From: Candidatus Saccharicenans subterraneus
GTDB taxonomy: Bacteria; Acidobacteriota; Aminicenantia; Aminicenantales; Saccharicenantaceae
DNA length: 48,877 nt
Direction of reading: 5' to 3'
Assembly (NCBI GenBank): GCA_003426165.1
Contig: QUAH01000018.1
Span: 1-48,877, forward strand
This document shows positions 26,140-35,110 of the stretch, one piece after another; the first letter of the stretch is position 1, and every line of letters begins with the position of its first letter. Position numbers and translations under genes: made by a program. Under the pieces are notes generated by a model that made no database searches, was not told the DNA's origin, and was given only the letters and a program-made list of their open reading frames with translations.

Positions 26140-28211
26140 TGGAATTCCTGCTGGAAATTATGACCGAAGAACTTCCTTCCAGCCACGTTCGCAGTGCTCT
26201 GGCCCAGCTGCAGGACAGCTTCCGGCAGGAATTGCAGGCGGCCCGGATTGGAGTGAATGGCCTGAGGACACTGGGCACCTGCCGTCGCCTGGTGGTGGTG
26301 GCCGACCTGGAAGCCGGGCAACCCGATGAAGAAGAAGTGGTGACCGGACCGCCCCGGCAGGTGGCCGTTCAGCCTGACGGGAGTTTCACTCAGGCCGCCC
26401 TGGGTTTCGCCCGGTCCCAGGGTGTCCCGGTGGACAAGCTCGAGGTTATCAAGACGGCCAAAGGGGAGTACCTCGGTTTCAAACGGTTGAAGAAAGGCCG
26501 TCCGACGGAAGAGGTCATTGCCGAAATTTTCCCGGCCGTTATCAACTCCCTGAGTTTTCCCAAGAACATGCGCTGGGGCGAAAAGAATTTTCGCTTCTCC
26601 CGGCCGATTAAAAACCTGCTGTGCCTGTTCGATGGGCGAGTGGTGCCGCTGGAACTGGCCGGACTCAGGTCCAGCCACCGGACCCGGGGGCATTTTGTTC
26701 ATTCCCCGGTTGAGTTTGAAGTCAGCAATTTTGAAGACTACAAGAAAAAACTTGGCGAGAACCGGGTGGTGGTCGAGCCGGAAGAGAGGCAGCGGTCCAT
26801 CAGGCGTCAATTCGAAGAAAAGCTGGCTGGCCTGAAGGCCGAGGTTTACCCGGACCAGGCCCTGCTGGAAAGATTGCTGTGGAACGTGGAATGTCCCCTG
26901 GTCATCATGGGTAGCTTTCCGGAAAGTTATCTTGAGCTGCCGCTGGAAGTCCTCTCCACGGCCATGAGGGAAGGACAGAAGCTTTTTTCCGTGGTCAGCG
27001 GCCGGAAGCAACTGCCTCTGTTCCTGGGAATTGCCGATGCCCCGGCCGACCCCAGGAATCATATCGCTTCCGGAAACGAGCGGGTGCTCAAGGCCCGCCT
27101 GGAAGATGCCCGATTCTTCTGGAAAAATGACCTGAAAGTAAGCCTGGCCGACCGGGTGCCGCAGCTCAAGAATGTTATCTTCCAGGAGAAGCTCGGCACT
27201 TACGGCGATAAAGTGGGCCGGCTGCAAAAACTGGTGACTTACCTGGCCGACCGGCTGGAAATGAAGAAAGAAAAGAAGGACCTGGTGGAGGCTGCCAGGC
27301 TGTGCAAGGCTGACCTGCTGACTGACATGGTCCGGGAATTCCCCGAGCTCCAGGGGAAAATGGGCGGACTTTATTCTCGCCAGCAGCGCTGGTCGGAAAC
27401 CGTTTCCCGGGCCATTTACGAGCACTATCTGCCCGAGAGCCTGGAAGACCCGGTTCCGTCCACGGCGGCCGGGGCAGTCCTGTCGCTGGCCGATAAGCTG
27501 GACACGGTGGTCGGGGTTTTCGGAGTTGGCATCAGCATCAGCGGCTCCAGCGACCCCTTCGGTTTGCGCCGTCAGGCCCTGGCCATCTGCAAGATCTTGC
27601 TGGAAAAGAAATTCCAGATTTCCCTGCACCGCCTGCTGGATAAGGCCATGTCACTGCTGTCTGAGCGGCTGACAGTCCCCCGGGACCAGCTTAAAGCCAG
27701 CCTGCTGGAATTCTTCGAGGGTCGGCTCCGGTTCATTTTTGAAAAGCAGGGCTACCGTTATGACCTGGTAAACGCTGCCCTCGGTCCCGGAATAGAATTC
27801 CCGGTCCGGGCTGAGGCCCGGTTGAAGGCCCTCAATGAACTCAAGGGAAGTCCGAATTTCGAGCAGTTCATACTGATGGTTAAAAGGGTTAAGAACATCG
27901 TCAAGGAGCCGCCCCGGACCCGGTTGAACTCGGCCCTGCTCAGGGAAAAGGAAGAAAAGGAACTGTATTCAGCCCTTAAAATAATCAGGAAGAACGCCGA
28001 GGAAATGCTGGCCCGAAATGACTTTGCCTCGGCCCAGAAAATGGTTTTCCGCCTGCAGTCCCCGCTCAACAATTTCTTTGAGGGGGTGCTGGTGATGGCC
28101 GAGGACAAGAAGGTCCGGAATAACCGCCTGGCCCTGCTGTCCCAGATCCTGGAGCTGACCGGTGAGCTGGCCGATTATTCCCAGGTGGTGGTGGAAAGCG
28201 AAAACCGCTGA
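26139..28211 (+). CDS. glyS: Glycyl-tRNA synthetase beta subunit
   Basis: A 691-residue tRNA-binding subunit. The start [17 protein letters not shown] fits the family, which begins FLLEIGTEELP; the ATG shares one base with the glyQ stop (TGATG). A TTG three bases earlier is less likely. An HD-like central domain and a C-terminal DALR-type anticodon domain (FASAQKMVFRLQSPLNNFFEGV) are present. It forms the alpha2beta2 enzyme with GlyQ. Confidence 0.96.
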   Translation: MEFLLEIMTEELPSSHVRSALAQLQDSFRQELQAARIGVNGLRTLGTCRRLVVVADLEAGQPDEEEVVTGPPRQVAVQPDGSFTQAALGFARSQGVPVDKLEVIKTAKGEYLGFKRLKKGRPTEEVIAEIFPAVINSLSFPKNMRWGEKNFRFSRPIKNLLCLFDGRVVPLELAGLRSSHRTRGHFVHSPVEFEVSNFEDYKKKLGENRVVVEPEERQRSIRRQFEEKLAGLKAEVYPDQALLERLLWNVECPLVIMGSFPESYLELPLEVLSTAMREGQKLFSVVSGRKQLPLFLGIADAPADPRNHIASGNERVLKARLEDARFFWKNDLKVSLADRVPQLKNVIFQEKLGTYGDKVGRLQKLVTYLADRLEMKKEKKDLVEAARLCKADLLTDMVREFPELQGKMGGLYSRQQRWSETVSRAIYEHYLPESLEDPVPSTAAGAVLSLADKLDTVVGVFGVGISISGSSDPFGLRRQALAICKILLEKKFQISLHRLLDKAMSLLSERLTVPRDQLKASLLEFFEGRLRFIFEKQGYRYDLVNAALGPGIEFPVRAEARLKALNELKGSPNFEQFILMVKRVKNIVKEPPRTRLNSALLREKEEKELYSALKIIRKNAEEMLARNDFASAQKMVFRLQSPLNNFFEGVLVMAEDKKVRNNRLALLSQILELTGELADYSQVVVESENR

Positions 28212-28234
28212 GTCCGGGACCGGGGCCCGAGAGT

Positions 28235-28687
28235 TCAGCCCTCTATCTTGTATTCATCATCCTCGGATTCTTCGCCCGGCCCTTTCTTCTTTAATTCTCC
28301 GAACTTGTGCTCCAGGGCGATGATCTTGACCAGGTTACCGGGATAGTTCTGGCCTTTCTGGTTGCCGTAGGGATGGAACTGCACTCCAACCTTGAAGGGA
28401 TAGGCGGCGTTTTCCTGCCCGGCCGACCAGCGGACCTCGCCCAGCTGGGTGAGGGGAACCATTTCTCCCGGAATGGAAATCTGAAGGGTCAGAGCGGTGC
28501 CCGGTTTAAGATTATTGCGGCAGCTGAAGCTGACCCCGCCGCGGCTGATGTTCTGCAGGGGGCAGAATTCCTCGTCGAATTCTTTCCGGGAGCCCAATAA
28601 CCTTTCCTTGCGGTAGGAAACTGTGGCGCCCGGTATCATAAACCTCTGGCAGAGGCGCTTTTCTTCCGGGTAAATTTCCTGGCTCAT
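28235..28687 (-). CDS. PilZ domain protein
   Basis: A 150-residue protein made mostly of a PilZ domain. The RxxxR arm (R11-R15 in KRLCQRF) and NISRGGVSF, the D/N-x-S-x-x-G motif, are both present, so c-di-GMP binding is plausible. The C-terminal tail is acidic (EESEDDEY). It is transcribed alone, convergent with glyS, from a strong promoter of its own. The target process is unknown. Confidence 0.83.
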   Translation of the reverse strand: MSQEIYPEEKRLCQRFMIPGATVSYRKERLLGSRKEFDEEFCPLQNISRGGVSFSCRNNLKPGTALTLQISIPGEMVPLTQLGEVRWSAGQENAAYPFKVGVQFHPYGNQKGQNYPGNLVKIIALEHKFGELKKKGPGEESEDDEYKIEG

Positions 28688-28730
28688 GCTCTGGCCCTAC
28701 CTGTCATCCGTAGCTGACATGTTGCTTATA

Positions 28731-28759
28731 TTTATATCCAAGATGAGCCGATTTGTCAA
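28731..28759 (-). promoter_or_regulatory. Strong promoter of the PilZ gene
   Basis: On the minus strand TTGACA (28754-28759) and TATAAA (28731-28736) are exactly 17 nt apart. The leader of about 40 nt contains a short TGTCA/TGACA hairpin. Confidence 0.7.
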
Positions 28760-28790
28760 AAAATCTTGATTTTGGCTTTTCCACGGGCGG

Positions 28791-29855
28791 TTAATAGGGC
28801 AGGGGTTCGGCCTTGACCGGCCGGAGCTTAATGGAAACGTCGGTCCTTATTTCCTGATTTTCCAGGCTGGTGAAGGAGAAGCTGATTTCCGGTCTCTTGA
28901 CAAAGCTGGCCGGCATTTTTGCCGGCGGCTTTTTCTTCCAGTCCTTGATGGCCCCGGCGATGGCCGAAATGGCATCCAGGATGGAAACCCCGCGGAAATA
29001 TGGCTGGTCCTTATCCGGGGCCAGGTAGGGCTTGGTCCCCGGTGGGTTGGGTGGGGGTATGTAAACCTTGACCGGTATCTGTTTTTGCAGGTACTTGGTG
29101 GCCTTGTAAATTAAGGTGTCGCCGATGTAAAAGGCCACTTCTCCCTCGACGTTCTTGATGGGCGGAGACTCCTGTCTCTGAACCAGGAGCTCCCGGTTTT
29201 TCACGTTCCTTTTTTCGATTCCGAGCTCCAGGACAATTCGCTTCCTGATGGTGATGCTCCTGGTCTTAAGGTAAAGGTCAACGTTCAGGGAGTAGGACTG
29301 GTCAAAATAAAATGGCAGGGGAAGCTCGATCAGGTGGGCGCCCTTGGTCCACAGGCCGCCCTCCAGCGGGTTCCCTTCTACCTGGATCTTGTAATAAGCA
29401 TCTGCCGACAGGTCAAAGCCAAGGCGCAGGACCCCGGGAATGGTCCGGTCTTCGGAAGAGGCGGGAAGCAGAAAATTCAGGTTGCTGACCAGGGGAAAGT
29501 CCTCCCGCCAGCGACCCCAGTATTCCAGGGCCTGGTTGAAGACGCTGAAATCAAGGAAGGACAGCAGCGGCTGGGCATCTCCGAATTCTTCGAAGTAGTC
29601 GATCAGGGCCTTTTTTTCTTCGGCCGGAAGGTTATTCTTAAAGTACAGGAATGGCAGGAGGGCCAGGGCATCCTGCTTCTCGGCCTGGTCCAGTCCGGAC
29701 AGGGTGGTCTCCAGCAGGTTCAGGGCCGGCTCATATTCCCTGTTTTTAAGCAATTCGTTTATCTCCGATTTCCAGTCGGCCCGGGCCGAGACCGCCAGGC
29801 AGAAAAAGCCCAGCATTACCAGGAGAACCAGCCGGGTCTTTTTAATTTCAGTCAT
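28791..29855 (-). CDS. Secreted protein of unknown function, paired with TonB
   Basis: A 354-residue protein with a Sec signal peptide (LVLLVMLGFFCLAVSARA). The N-terminal third is helical and repeat-like (LLKNREYEPALNLLETTLSG), resembling one or two TPR-like hairpins; the rest is beta-rich, with a proline-rich segment YIPPPNPPGTKPYL. No enzyme motif is visible. Its start overlaps the end of the tonB-like gene by 8 nt, so the two are probably co-translated. This suggests a periplasmic helper of a TonB-linked envelope process. Confidence 0.75.
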   Translation of the reverse strand: MTEIKKTRLVLLVMLGFFCLAVSARADWKSEINELLKNREYEPALNLLETTLSGLDQAEKQDALALLPFLYFKNNLPAEEKKALIDYFEEFGDAQPLLSFLDFSVFNQALEYWGRWREDFPLVSNLNFLLPASSEDRTIPGVLRLGFDLSADAYYKIQVEGNPLEGGLWTKGAHLIELPLPFYFDQSYSLNVDLYLKTRSITIRKRIVLELGIEKRNVKNRELLVQRQESPPIKNVEGEVAFYIGDTLIYKATKYLQKQIPVKVYIPPPNPPGTKPYLAPDKDQPYFRGVSILDAISAIAGAIKDWKKKPPAKMPASFVKRPEISFSFTSLENQEIRTDVSIKLRPVKAEPLPY

Positions 29856-30843
29856 GGTAGGTGAACACCAGGTAGAATTCCAGGCTTTTCCCGGGAAAAT
29901 CCTCGGGCAGTGGCGGGAAGGGAGCGCAGAGCCGGACAGCGGTCAGGGCAGCCTGGTCCAGGATTTCGCTGGTGGTGGAAGTGGCAATTTCCAGCGATTG
30001 CAGCTGTCCGTCTCTATCAACCAGCAGAATCAGGGCCACATTCTTGTTCTTCGGCATGACCGAAAGCTGGGGCAGGATCCACCTGGATTGAACCAGGTTG
30101 ACCACTTTTTCAGCCCAGGGTTTGATGTTGTAGCGGTACCCGGCGGCTGCCTGCGGGGTTACCGCTCCCGGGATTCCGGGACGGGCTCGCCCGGACTCGG
30201 TAAAGCGCAGACCCCGGCCCGGCTTTTCGTAGGCCCGGGGGGCGGCATACTGCAGGACGTCACTCTTAAGAGAAGGGGCGGCTTCGCCGGTTTCACCAGT
30301 TTCAGGTTCTGGCCTGACCGTCAGCTTGAGGCTGAAACGGTATTTTCCAGAAACTGGCCTGATGCGCGAGAGATTAATTCTGACTCCGGAGGGAGTCTGG
30401 GATTCTCCCCGGCCGGCAGCCAGGTAGGCTTCCAGGTCAAAGGGAATGGCCGGTTGCCCGGGCGCGGCAGCTTCGGAGGCGGAGCCGGCGGCTCCAGCCG
30501 CTTCGGTTCCCGGCCGGCCTCCGGGCTTCCCGGTTCCGGACTGGCCGGCACCCCCGGGCTGACCGCCAGCCTGTTCCTGGGTCACCGGCGGTTCTTTGAT
30601 CACTTCGGGCAGATAGGGGGGCGGGCCGGCTTCAGGGTAGGTGGCGATAACCACGTCAGTTTCTTTTATAAAAGGAAGTATCTTGACGATAATTTTTGCC
30701 TGTTTCAGGTAGAGAATTAGCAGGACGTGGAGCAGAACGGCTATGGTTAGGCTGATGACTTTAACCCAGGCTTCGCTCCGGTCCAGGCCGCGCCACCTGG
30801 AAGTCAGTTTCTGGAAGCTGGCCTTCAATCCAATATTTTTCAT
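29848..30843 (-). CDS. TonB-family energy transducer
   Basis: A 331-residue protein with the standard layout: a single N-terminal membrane anchor (VISLTIAVLLHVLLILYL), a long Pro/Gly/Ala-rich periplasmic spacer (about residues 85-160), and a C-terminal TonB domain starting at YRYNIKPWAEKVVNLVQSRW and containing LVDRDGQLQSLEIATST. It would pass proton-motive energy to outer-membrane receptors, implying a diderm envelope. No exbB/exbD or receptor gene is in the window. The C-terminus overlaps the next gene. Confidence 0.87.
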   Translation of the reverse strand: MKNIGLKASFQKLTSRWRGLDRSEAWVKVISLTIAVLLHVLLILYLKQAKIIVKILPFIKETDVVIATYPEAGPPPYLPEVIKEPPVTQEQAGGQPGGAGQSGTGKPGGRPGTEAAGAAGSASEAAAPGQPAIPFDLEAYLAAGRGESQTPSGVRINLSRIRPVSGKYRFSLKLTVRPEPETGETGEAAPSLKSDVLQYAAPRAYEKPGRGLRFTESGRARPGIPGAVTPQAAAGYRYNIKPWAEKVVNLVQSRWILPQLSVMPKNKNVALILLVDRDGQLQSLEIATSTTSEILDQAALTAVRLCAPFPPLPEDFPGKSLEFYLVFTYHD

Positions 30844-30920
30844 TAACCGGCTTTGTCTACCTTAAAATCGGAATACTTATTATATAGAAGCCAGCCTGAA
30901 AGAGAAAGTTGCACGGCTAA

Positions 30921-33098
30921 CTATTTGAAAACATAAAGCCTGAACAGTATGAAACCCAGGCAGAAGGAATTGACCAGCAACAGGAAGGTGAAAAGAAGCT
31001 CCAGTCCCAGCAGCGGAATGAAGACCGAGGTGGCCAGCAGGGCCCCGAGGAAGGAGCCGAATAGGTCCAGCGAATAGCCAAGACCGTATCTTATCTGGCT
31101 CTGAAGGTAGATGAAGTTGCTGACCACAAACAGGAAGCCGCCGAGAAAGCCCATCACCAGGAGCAGGCCGTAAAATGCCGGCTCGGGGGCGGCGGCCGGA
31201 GCCAGCCCGGCCAGGGCCAGCAAGATCACAAAGCCGGTCTGGACGGCTACCAGGTGCCGGGGACCCAGAGTGCTTGACAATCTTCGGGCCAGGCTGGAAC
31301 CCAGGAATAACCCGGCCATGAAGATGGTAAACAAGAGCGATATCTTGCCGTAAACCAGGCCCAGCCGGCTCTGGAAGGCCAGGATCAGGGCCACTTCAGC
31401 CACGATGGTGGTGAAACCCATGACCGTAATCGGCAGCAGGTAAATCGTTCCACCCTTTTTCCTGAAAGCAATCAGGAACATAATTAACAGCATAAACAGG
31501 AAAAGTGGCAGGTCAAAAAGCCAGAATCGGGTCTGGTGCTGCAGCTGGCCCAGCCCACGGCTGAGCGGCCCGTGGAATTGCTGGCTCCAGACCAGGGTCT
31601 GGTAGAAATAACTCACCGGGAGCCGGTCCGAATTCAGGCGGGGACTGTCCACGGTCTGCAGGCTGGAGCGAAGGTATTCCCTTTTCAGGGGATGAAGACG
31701 GCTTCGGAGGAATTCTGGCCTGAAAAAAACAGTCTTCAGCTGATAGCGGTCGAGCTTTTCGAGCAGGCTGTCCGTGGTGATATCCAGCGGACCGGCTGAG
31801 GCCAGCAATATGTTATTATCCCCAGGGATTATTTCCACCCGGGGAAAGACCGTCAGCAGGGAGTGGTAAATGGTGGCCAGGAGTATTGTCCTCTGCGGGG
31901 AAAGGTAGCTTTCAGAGGAGGGCAGAAGAAAGGAAAAAACGCCATCCTCGGCCAGCTTTTCCCGGACCTGTCTGAAAAACTCCACCGTGTAAAAACGGTT
32001 GACCTGGGCGGTGGCCGGCTCAGGCAGGTTGCAGATGATGAGGTCGTAGCGATTCCGTGTTGCTCGCAGAAATTTCCTTCCGTCCTGGAGATTGATAGTA
32101 ACCCGCGGGTCTTCCAGTCCGGTCTGACGGTCGGGCAACACCTGGCGGGCCAGTCTGACCAGGGCCGGGTCCAGCTCCACGTAATCCACCCTGACCCGGG
32201 GATACTGCAACGCCTGGGCCAGCGTGCCGTTGAGCCCGCCGCCGATGAGAAGCAACCTGGTCGCTTCCGGTCTCTGGAGGAAGGCAAAGTGGATGGCTTC
32301 CTCGGCCGAGGCCGGGTCGGGGAAGTTAAAGGCCAGGGAACTGTTGACGTAGAAAGAAACCAGTTCACCGGTCCTTACCACCTGGAGCCGGGCATAGGGC
32401 GAATCCCTGACCTCAACCAGGTGAAGCGGCTTCCAGTAAAATTTTTCGGTCGGCCGGTCTCCGAACCAGAGTCCGGCCGCCACCAGGACCGTAATGACCG
32501 TTGAGACCATTTGTTTTGAACCTGCCACCAGGTTGATGGCCAGCCCGGCCAGCAGGCTGATCAGGGCGGCCGCCTGCCAGCTGGAGAGGTGAGGGGTCAG
32601 GACCAGGTAGACCAGCAGTCCACCGGCAGCTGCGCCCAGGGATTCCAGCTGGTAGACGGGTACGAGCCGGCCACGTTGCCAGAAGACGTTAAAGACGAAC
32701 AGGGCCCCCAGCGGCAGGCTTAAGGCAAAAGAAATAAGCCAGGAGGTAAGCAGGAGAGGTCCGGGTCCGGTCATCTCCGCTGGCAGGGTGCCAAAAGCAA
32801 ACCTGGCCAGCCTGAGCAGGACCAGAAGGGCGGCCGTGATTATGATCATTCCCCGGTAGAAGACCACCGGGGAAATTTCAGCCTGGAATTTTTTCTCGGC
32901 CAGCAAACTTCCCAGCCCTCCACCCAGCAGCCAGAAAGCCAGGACCAGCCCGTAGACCAGCTCGTTGCCCTGGAAACGGACTTCGAATTCTCTGAGGATG
33001 ATCACCTGGAAAGAGGTGGCCAGAAAACCCAGGAGAAAGGGCCAGAAGGAATTCTTCAGCTCCAGACCCCGGCAATGACCTGACCGCAGTAACGGCAT
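30921..33098 (-). CDS. Polytopic membrane protein with spermidine-synthase-like domain
   Basis: A 725-residue protein with about seven N-terminal and six C-terminal hydrophobic helices around a cytosolic spermidine-synthase-fold domain (roughly residues 225-480). The SAM-type loop reads LLIGGGLNGTLAQ and the acidic end VELDPALV. The catalytic loop, normally D-x-x-D-P, reads NLPEP before ATAQVNRFYTVEFF, so aminopropyl transfer looks unlikely. The first ATG (33098) overlaps the radical SAM gene by 43 nt; no better start is visible. It is the third gene of a DUF362-radical SAM operon. Substrate and role are unknown. Confidence 0.8.
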   Translation of the reverse strand: MPLLRSGHCRGLELKNSFWPFLLGFLATSFQVIILREFEVRFQGNELVYGLVLAFWLLGGGLGSLLAEKKFQAEISPVVFYRGMIIITAALLVLLRLARFAFGTLPAEMTGPGPLLLTSWLISFALSLPLGALFVFNVFWQRGRLVPVYQLESLGAAAGGLLVYLVLTPHLSSWQAAALISLLAGLAINLVAGSKQMVSTVITVLVAAGLWFGDRPTEKFYWKPLHLVEVRDSPYARLQVVRTGELVSFYVNSSLAFNFPDPASAEEAIHFAFLQRPEATRLLLIGGGLNGTLAQALQYPRVRVDYVELDPALVRLARQVLPDRQTGLEDPRVTINLQDGRKFLRATRNRYDLIICNLPEPATAQVNRFYTVEFFRQVREKLAEDGVFSFLLPSSESYLSPQRTILLATIYHSLLTVFPRVEIIPGDNNILLASAGPLDITTDSLLEKLDRYQLKTVFFRPEFLRSRLHPLKREYLRSSLQTVDSPRLNSDRLPVSYFYQTLVWSQQFHGPLSRGLGQLQHQTRFWLFDLPLFLFMLLIMFLIAFRKKGGTIYLLPITVMGFTTIVAEVALILAFQSRLGLVYGKISLLFTIFMAGLFLGSSLARRLSSTLGPRHLVAVQTGFVILLALAGLAPAAAPEPAFYGLLLVMGFLGGFLFVVSNFIYLQSQIRYGLGYSLDLFGSFLGALLATSVFIPLLGLELLFTFLLLVNSFCLGFILFRLYVFK

Positions 33099-34183
33099 TT
33101 GTTCCCGCTCATTTCCTTTTTTCTGATGACATAGCCGTATCGTTCGATTATTAATTTACCACATTTCGGGCAGTAGGTATTTTCCCCGGGATGACCGGGG
33201 ACATTACCAACGTAGACATGGTGCAGGCCTTCGGCCAGGGCCACTTCCCGGAGCTTTTCCAGTGTGGAGACCGGCGTTGGCGGCAGGTTCTTGACCAGGT
33301 ACATGGGGTGGAAGCGGGAAAAGTGAACCGGGTAATCCGGCCCTATTTCGCTTCTTAGGTAACGGCACATGTCACGTATTTCGGACGGGTTGTCGTTCAG
33401 GGTGGGAATGACCAGGTAAACTATTTCCAGCCAGGTTCCCGAGCGGGCGATCTGCTTGATGGTCTGGAGAACGGGCTGCAGTTCGCCCCGGACGTACTCG
33501 CTGTAAAAATTCTGGTTGAAGGCCTTGAGATCCACCTTGACCGCCTCGACCACCCGGAGCAGGTCGGCCAGGGGGTCCGGGTTGATATAGCCGGCAGTGA
33601 CCACCACGTTCCTGATACCCTTTTTCCTGGCCAGCAGGCTGCTGTCGTACATGTATTCAAAGAAGACCACCGGCTCGGTATAGGTATAGGCAATTACCGG
33701 GCAATCATAACGCTCGCAGGAAGCCACCAGGTCTTCTGGCGGCAGGCTGACGCTCTTGACCTGTTCCGGGCGCATCTGCGAAATTTCCCAGTTCTGGCAG
33801 AACCTGCAGCTCAGGTTGCAGCCGGCCGTGGCCAGGGAAAAGGCCTCGGAGCCGGGCAGGAAATGGAAAAAGGGTTTCTTTTCTATGGGGTCGACGTTCA
33901 GGCTGGCCACCTGGCCGTAAACCAGGGTATAGTACCGGCCGTCCTGGTTTTCCCGGACCCCGCAGAAGCCTCTTTCTTTATCCCCGAGCTGGCAGAACCG
34001 CGGGCAGAGGTCGCACCTGATTTCCCGGTCAGGGAGCTTACGGTAGTAGCGGGCTTCCACCCGGGACAGACTGGCAGCGGACGGGGAAGAGCCGGCGAAG
34101 AAATTTCCGGCAGCAGAAATCCCGGGCAGCAGGCACAGGCTGCAACCGGAAAGAGAACATTTCAGAAAATCGCGGCGGTCCAT
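33056..34183 (-). CDS. amrS: AmmeMemoRadiSam-type radical SAM enzyme with Tat signal
   Basis: A 375-residue radical SAM protein. The [4Fe-4S]-SAM motif is C122-x3-C126-x2-C129 (CNLSCRFC). An additional cysteine cluster lies upstream (C57, C60, C64, C74 in CDLCPRFC...GFC) and a C-terminal zinc-ribbon-like set follows (CPKC...CRYC). The body (AYTYTEPVVFFEYM, AVKVDLKAFNQNFY) matches the AmmeMemoRadiSam system enzyme, related to pyruvate-formate-lyase activases. The N-terminus is a twin-arginine signal (DRRDFLK, then a hydrophobic stretch), which would place this iron-sulfur enzyme outside the cytoplasm. The other two members of that system are not in the window. Confidence 0.85.
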   Translation of the reverse strand: MDRRDFLKCSLSGCSLCLLPGISAAGNFFAGSSPSAASLSRVEARYYRKLPDREIRCDLCPRFCQLGDKERGFCGVRENQDGRYYTLVYGQVASLNVDPIEKKPFFHFLPGSEAFSLATAGCNLSCRFCQNWEISQMRPEQVKSVSLPPEDLVASCERYDCPVIAYTYTEPVVFFEYMYDSSLLARKKGIRNVVVTAGYINPDPLADLLRVVEAVKVDLKAFNQNFYSEYVRGELQPVLQTIKQIARSGTWLEIVYLVIPTLNDNPSEIRDMCRYLRSEIGPDYPVHFSRFHPMYLVKNLPPTPVSTLEKLREVALAEGLHHVYVGNVPGHPGENTYCPKCGKLIIERYGYVIRKKEMSGNKCRYCGQVIAGVWS

Positions 34184-34199
34184 ATTTCCTTTTATTTTA

Positions 34200-35096
34200 T
34201 TATACCTCTTCTTCGATTATCTCGATATTTTCCAGCCGGGCCTGTCCGAGATTCAGTCTTTCCGCTGTCAGCAGGTAGCCCGGGGCCCGTCCTTCTTCTT
34301 TAAGCGAAGGCAGACCTTTTTGAGCCCTGAGCTCTTCTACGAGTTTCCAGCCGACGGTGTCGGCGGCCACCGGGTCCAGGCTGAAGATTAACTTCCGGGT
34401 GGGGGCCAGCCACTGCGGATGGTAGGAAGGACCGCGGTGGTACTGGACCCGCAGGGCGTCGAGTATGGTCAAACGATGTTTCTTGCGAATCGGGTCGGTT
34501 TCAAAAAGTTCGGCAATATATGGGTCGCAATTGGAATCGTGGTACTTATTGGGGTTATGTATGGCCCCGAAATAATTTTTAAGACCGGCGGTCACCCCGG
34601 CCAGGCCGTGGTCCTTGAGCAGGGCCAGGCTGATGCTGGCCTGGACCAGTTCCGCCTGGATGCGCGAAAAAAGGCTGCCCAGGTGGCGATGAGCGGTTGG
34701 TTCGGACTGGTAGCCGGCCCGGCGGTTGTCGGTGCCAAAGATTTTCAGGCTGCCCGGGGAGGTGGAGATTTTATAACCGGCCTCTTTGAGCTCCTCATCG
34801 GTTCTATCCCAGATGATGACATTTTCTTCCCGACCGACAGTCTGGCCGAGCCACAGGCCCAGGGCCAGGGCGGTTTCCGGACTGGTGCTCAGGGCCCGCC
34901 GGCCGATGGTGTTGACCTTGATCCCGATAGTTTCTTCAGGCCGGAACCACTGGCCCAGGGCCTCTTCCGCCCGGGCCGCACCGCTCAGGGACTGGATGCC
35001 TTTTTTCAGCATGGCCAGGATAATCCCCGGCTCGGGGCGGTTGATATCGGGAAAATTGCGTTTGCTGGTTACGATAACTACTCTGGCTTTATTCAT
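34200..35096 (-). CDS. DUF362 domain-containing protein
   Basis: A 298-residue protein of the DUF362 family, whose members often sit beside iron-sulfur proteins. GLKNYFGAIHNPNKYH and TILDALRVQYHRGP are family landmarks, and KVNTIGRRALSTSPE lies in the N-terminal third. It has no ferredoxin-type cysteine cluster, unlike many DUF362 proteins, and no signal peptide. It is the first gene of the operon; the gap to the radical SAM gene is 16 nt. Confidence 0.83.
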   Translation of the reverse strand: MNKARVVIVTSKRNFPDINRPEPGIILAMLKKGIQSLSGAARAEEALGQWFRPEETIGIKVNTIGRRALSTSPETALALGLWLGQTVGREENVIIWDRTDEELKEAGYKISTSPGSLKIFGTDNRRAGYQSEPTAHRHLGSLFSRIQAELVQASISLALLKDHGLAGVTAGLKNYFGAIHNPNKYHDSNCDPYIAELFETDPIRKKHRLTILDALRVQYHRGPSYHPQWLAPTRKLIFSLDPVAADTVGWKLVEELRAQKGLPSLKEEGRAPGYLLTAERLNLGQARLENIEIIEEEV

Positions 35097-35110
35097 TTCC
35101 GGTCAGGATT

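Noticed and set aside
26076..27629. 517-codon minus-strand open frame opposite glyS
   Set aside because: It is the shadow of glyS and part of glyQ, with low-complexity content and no start signal.
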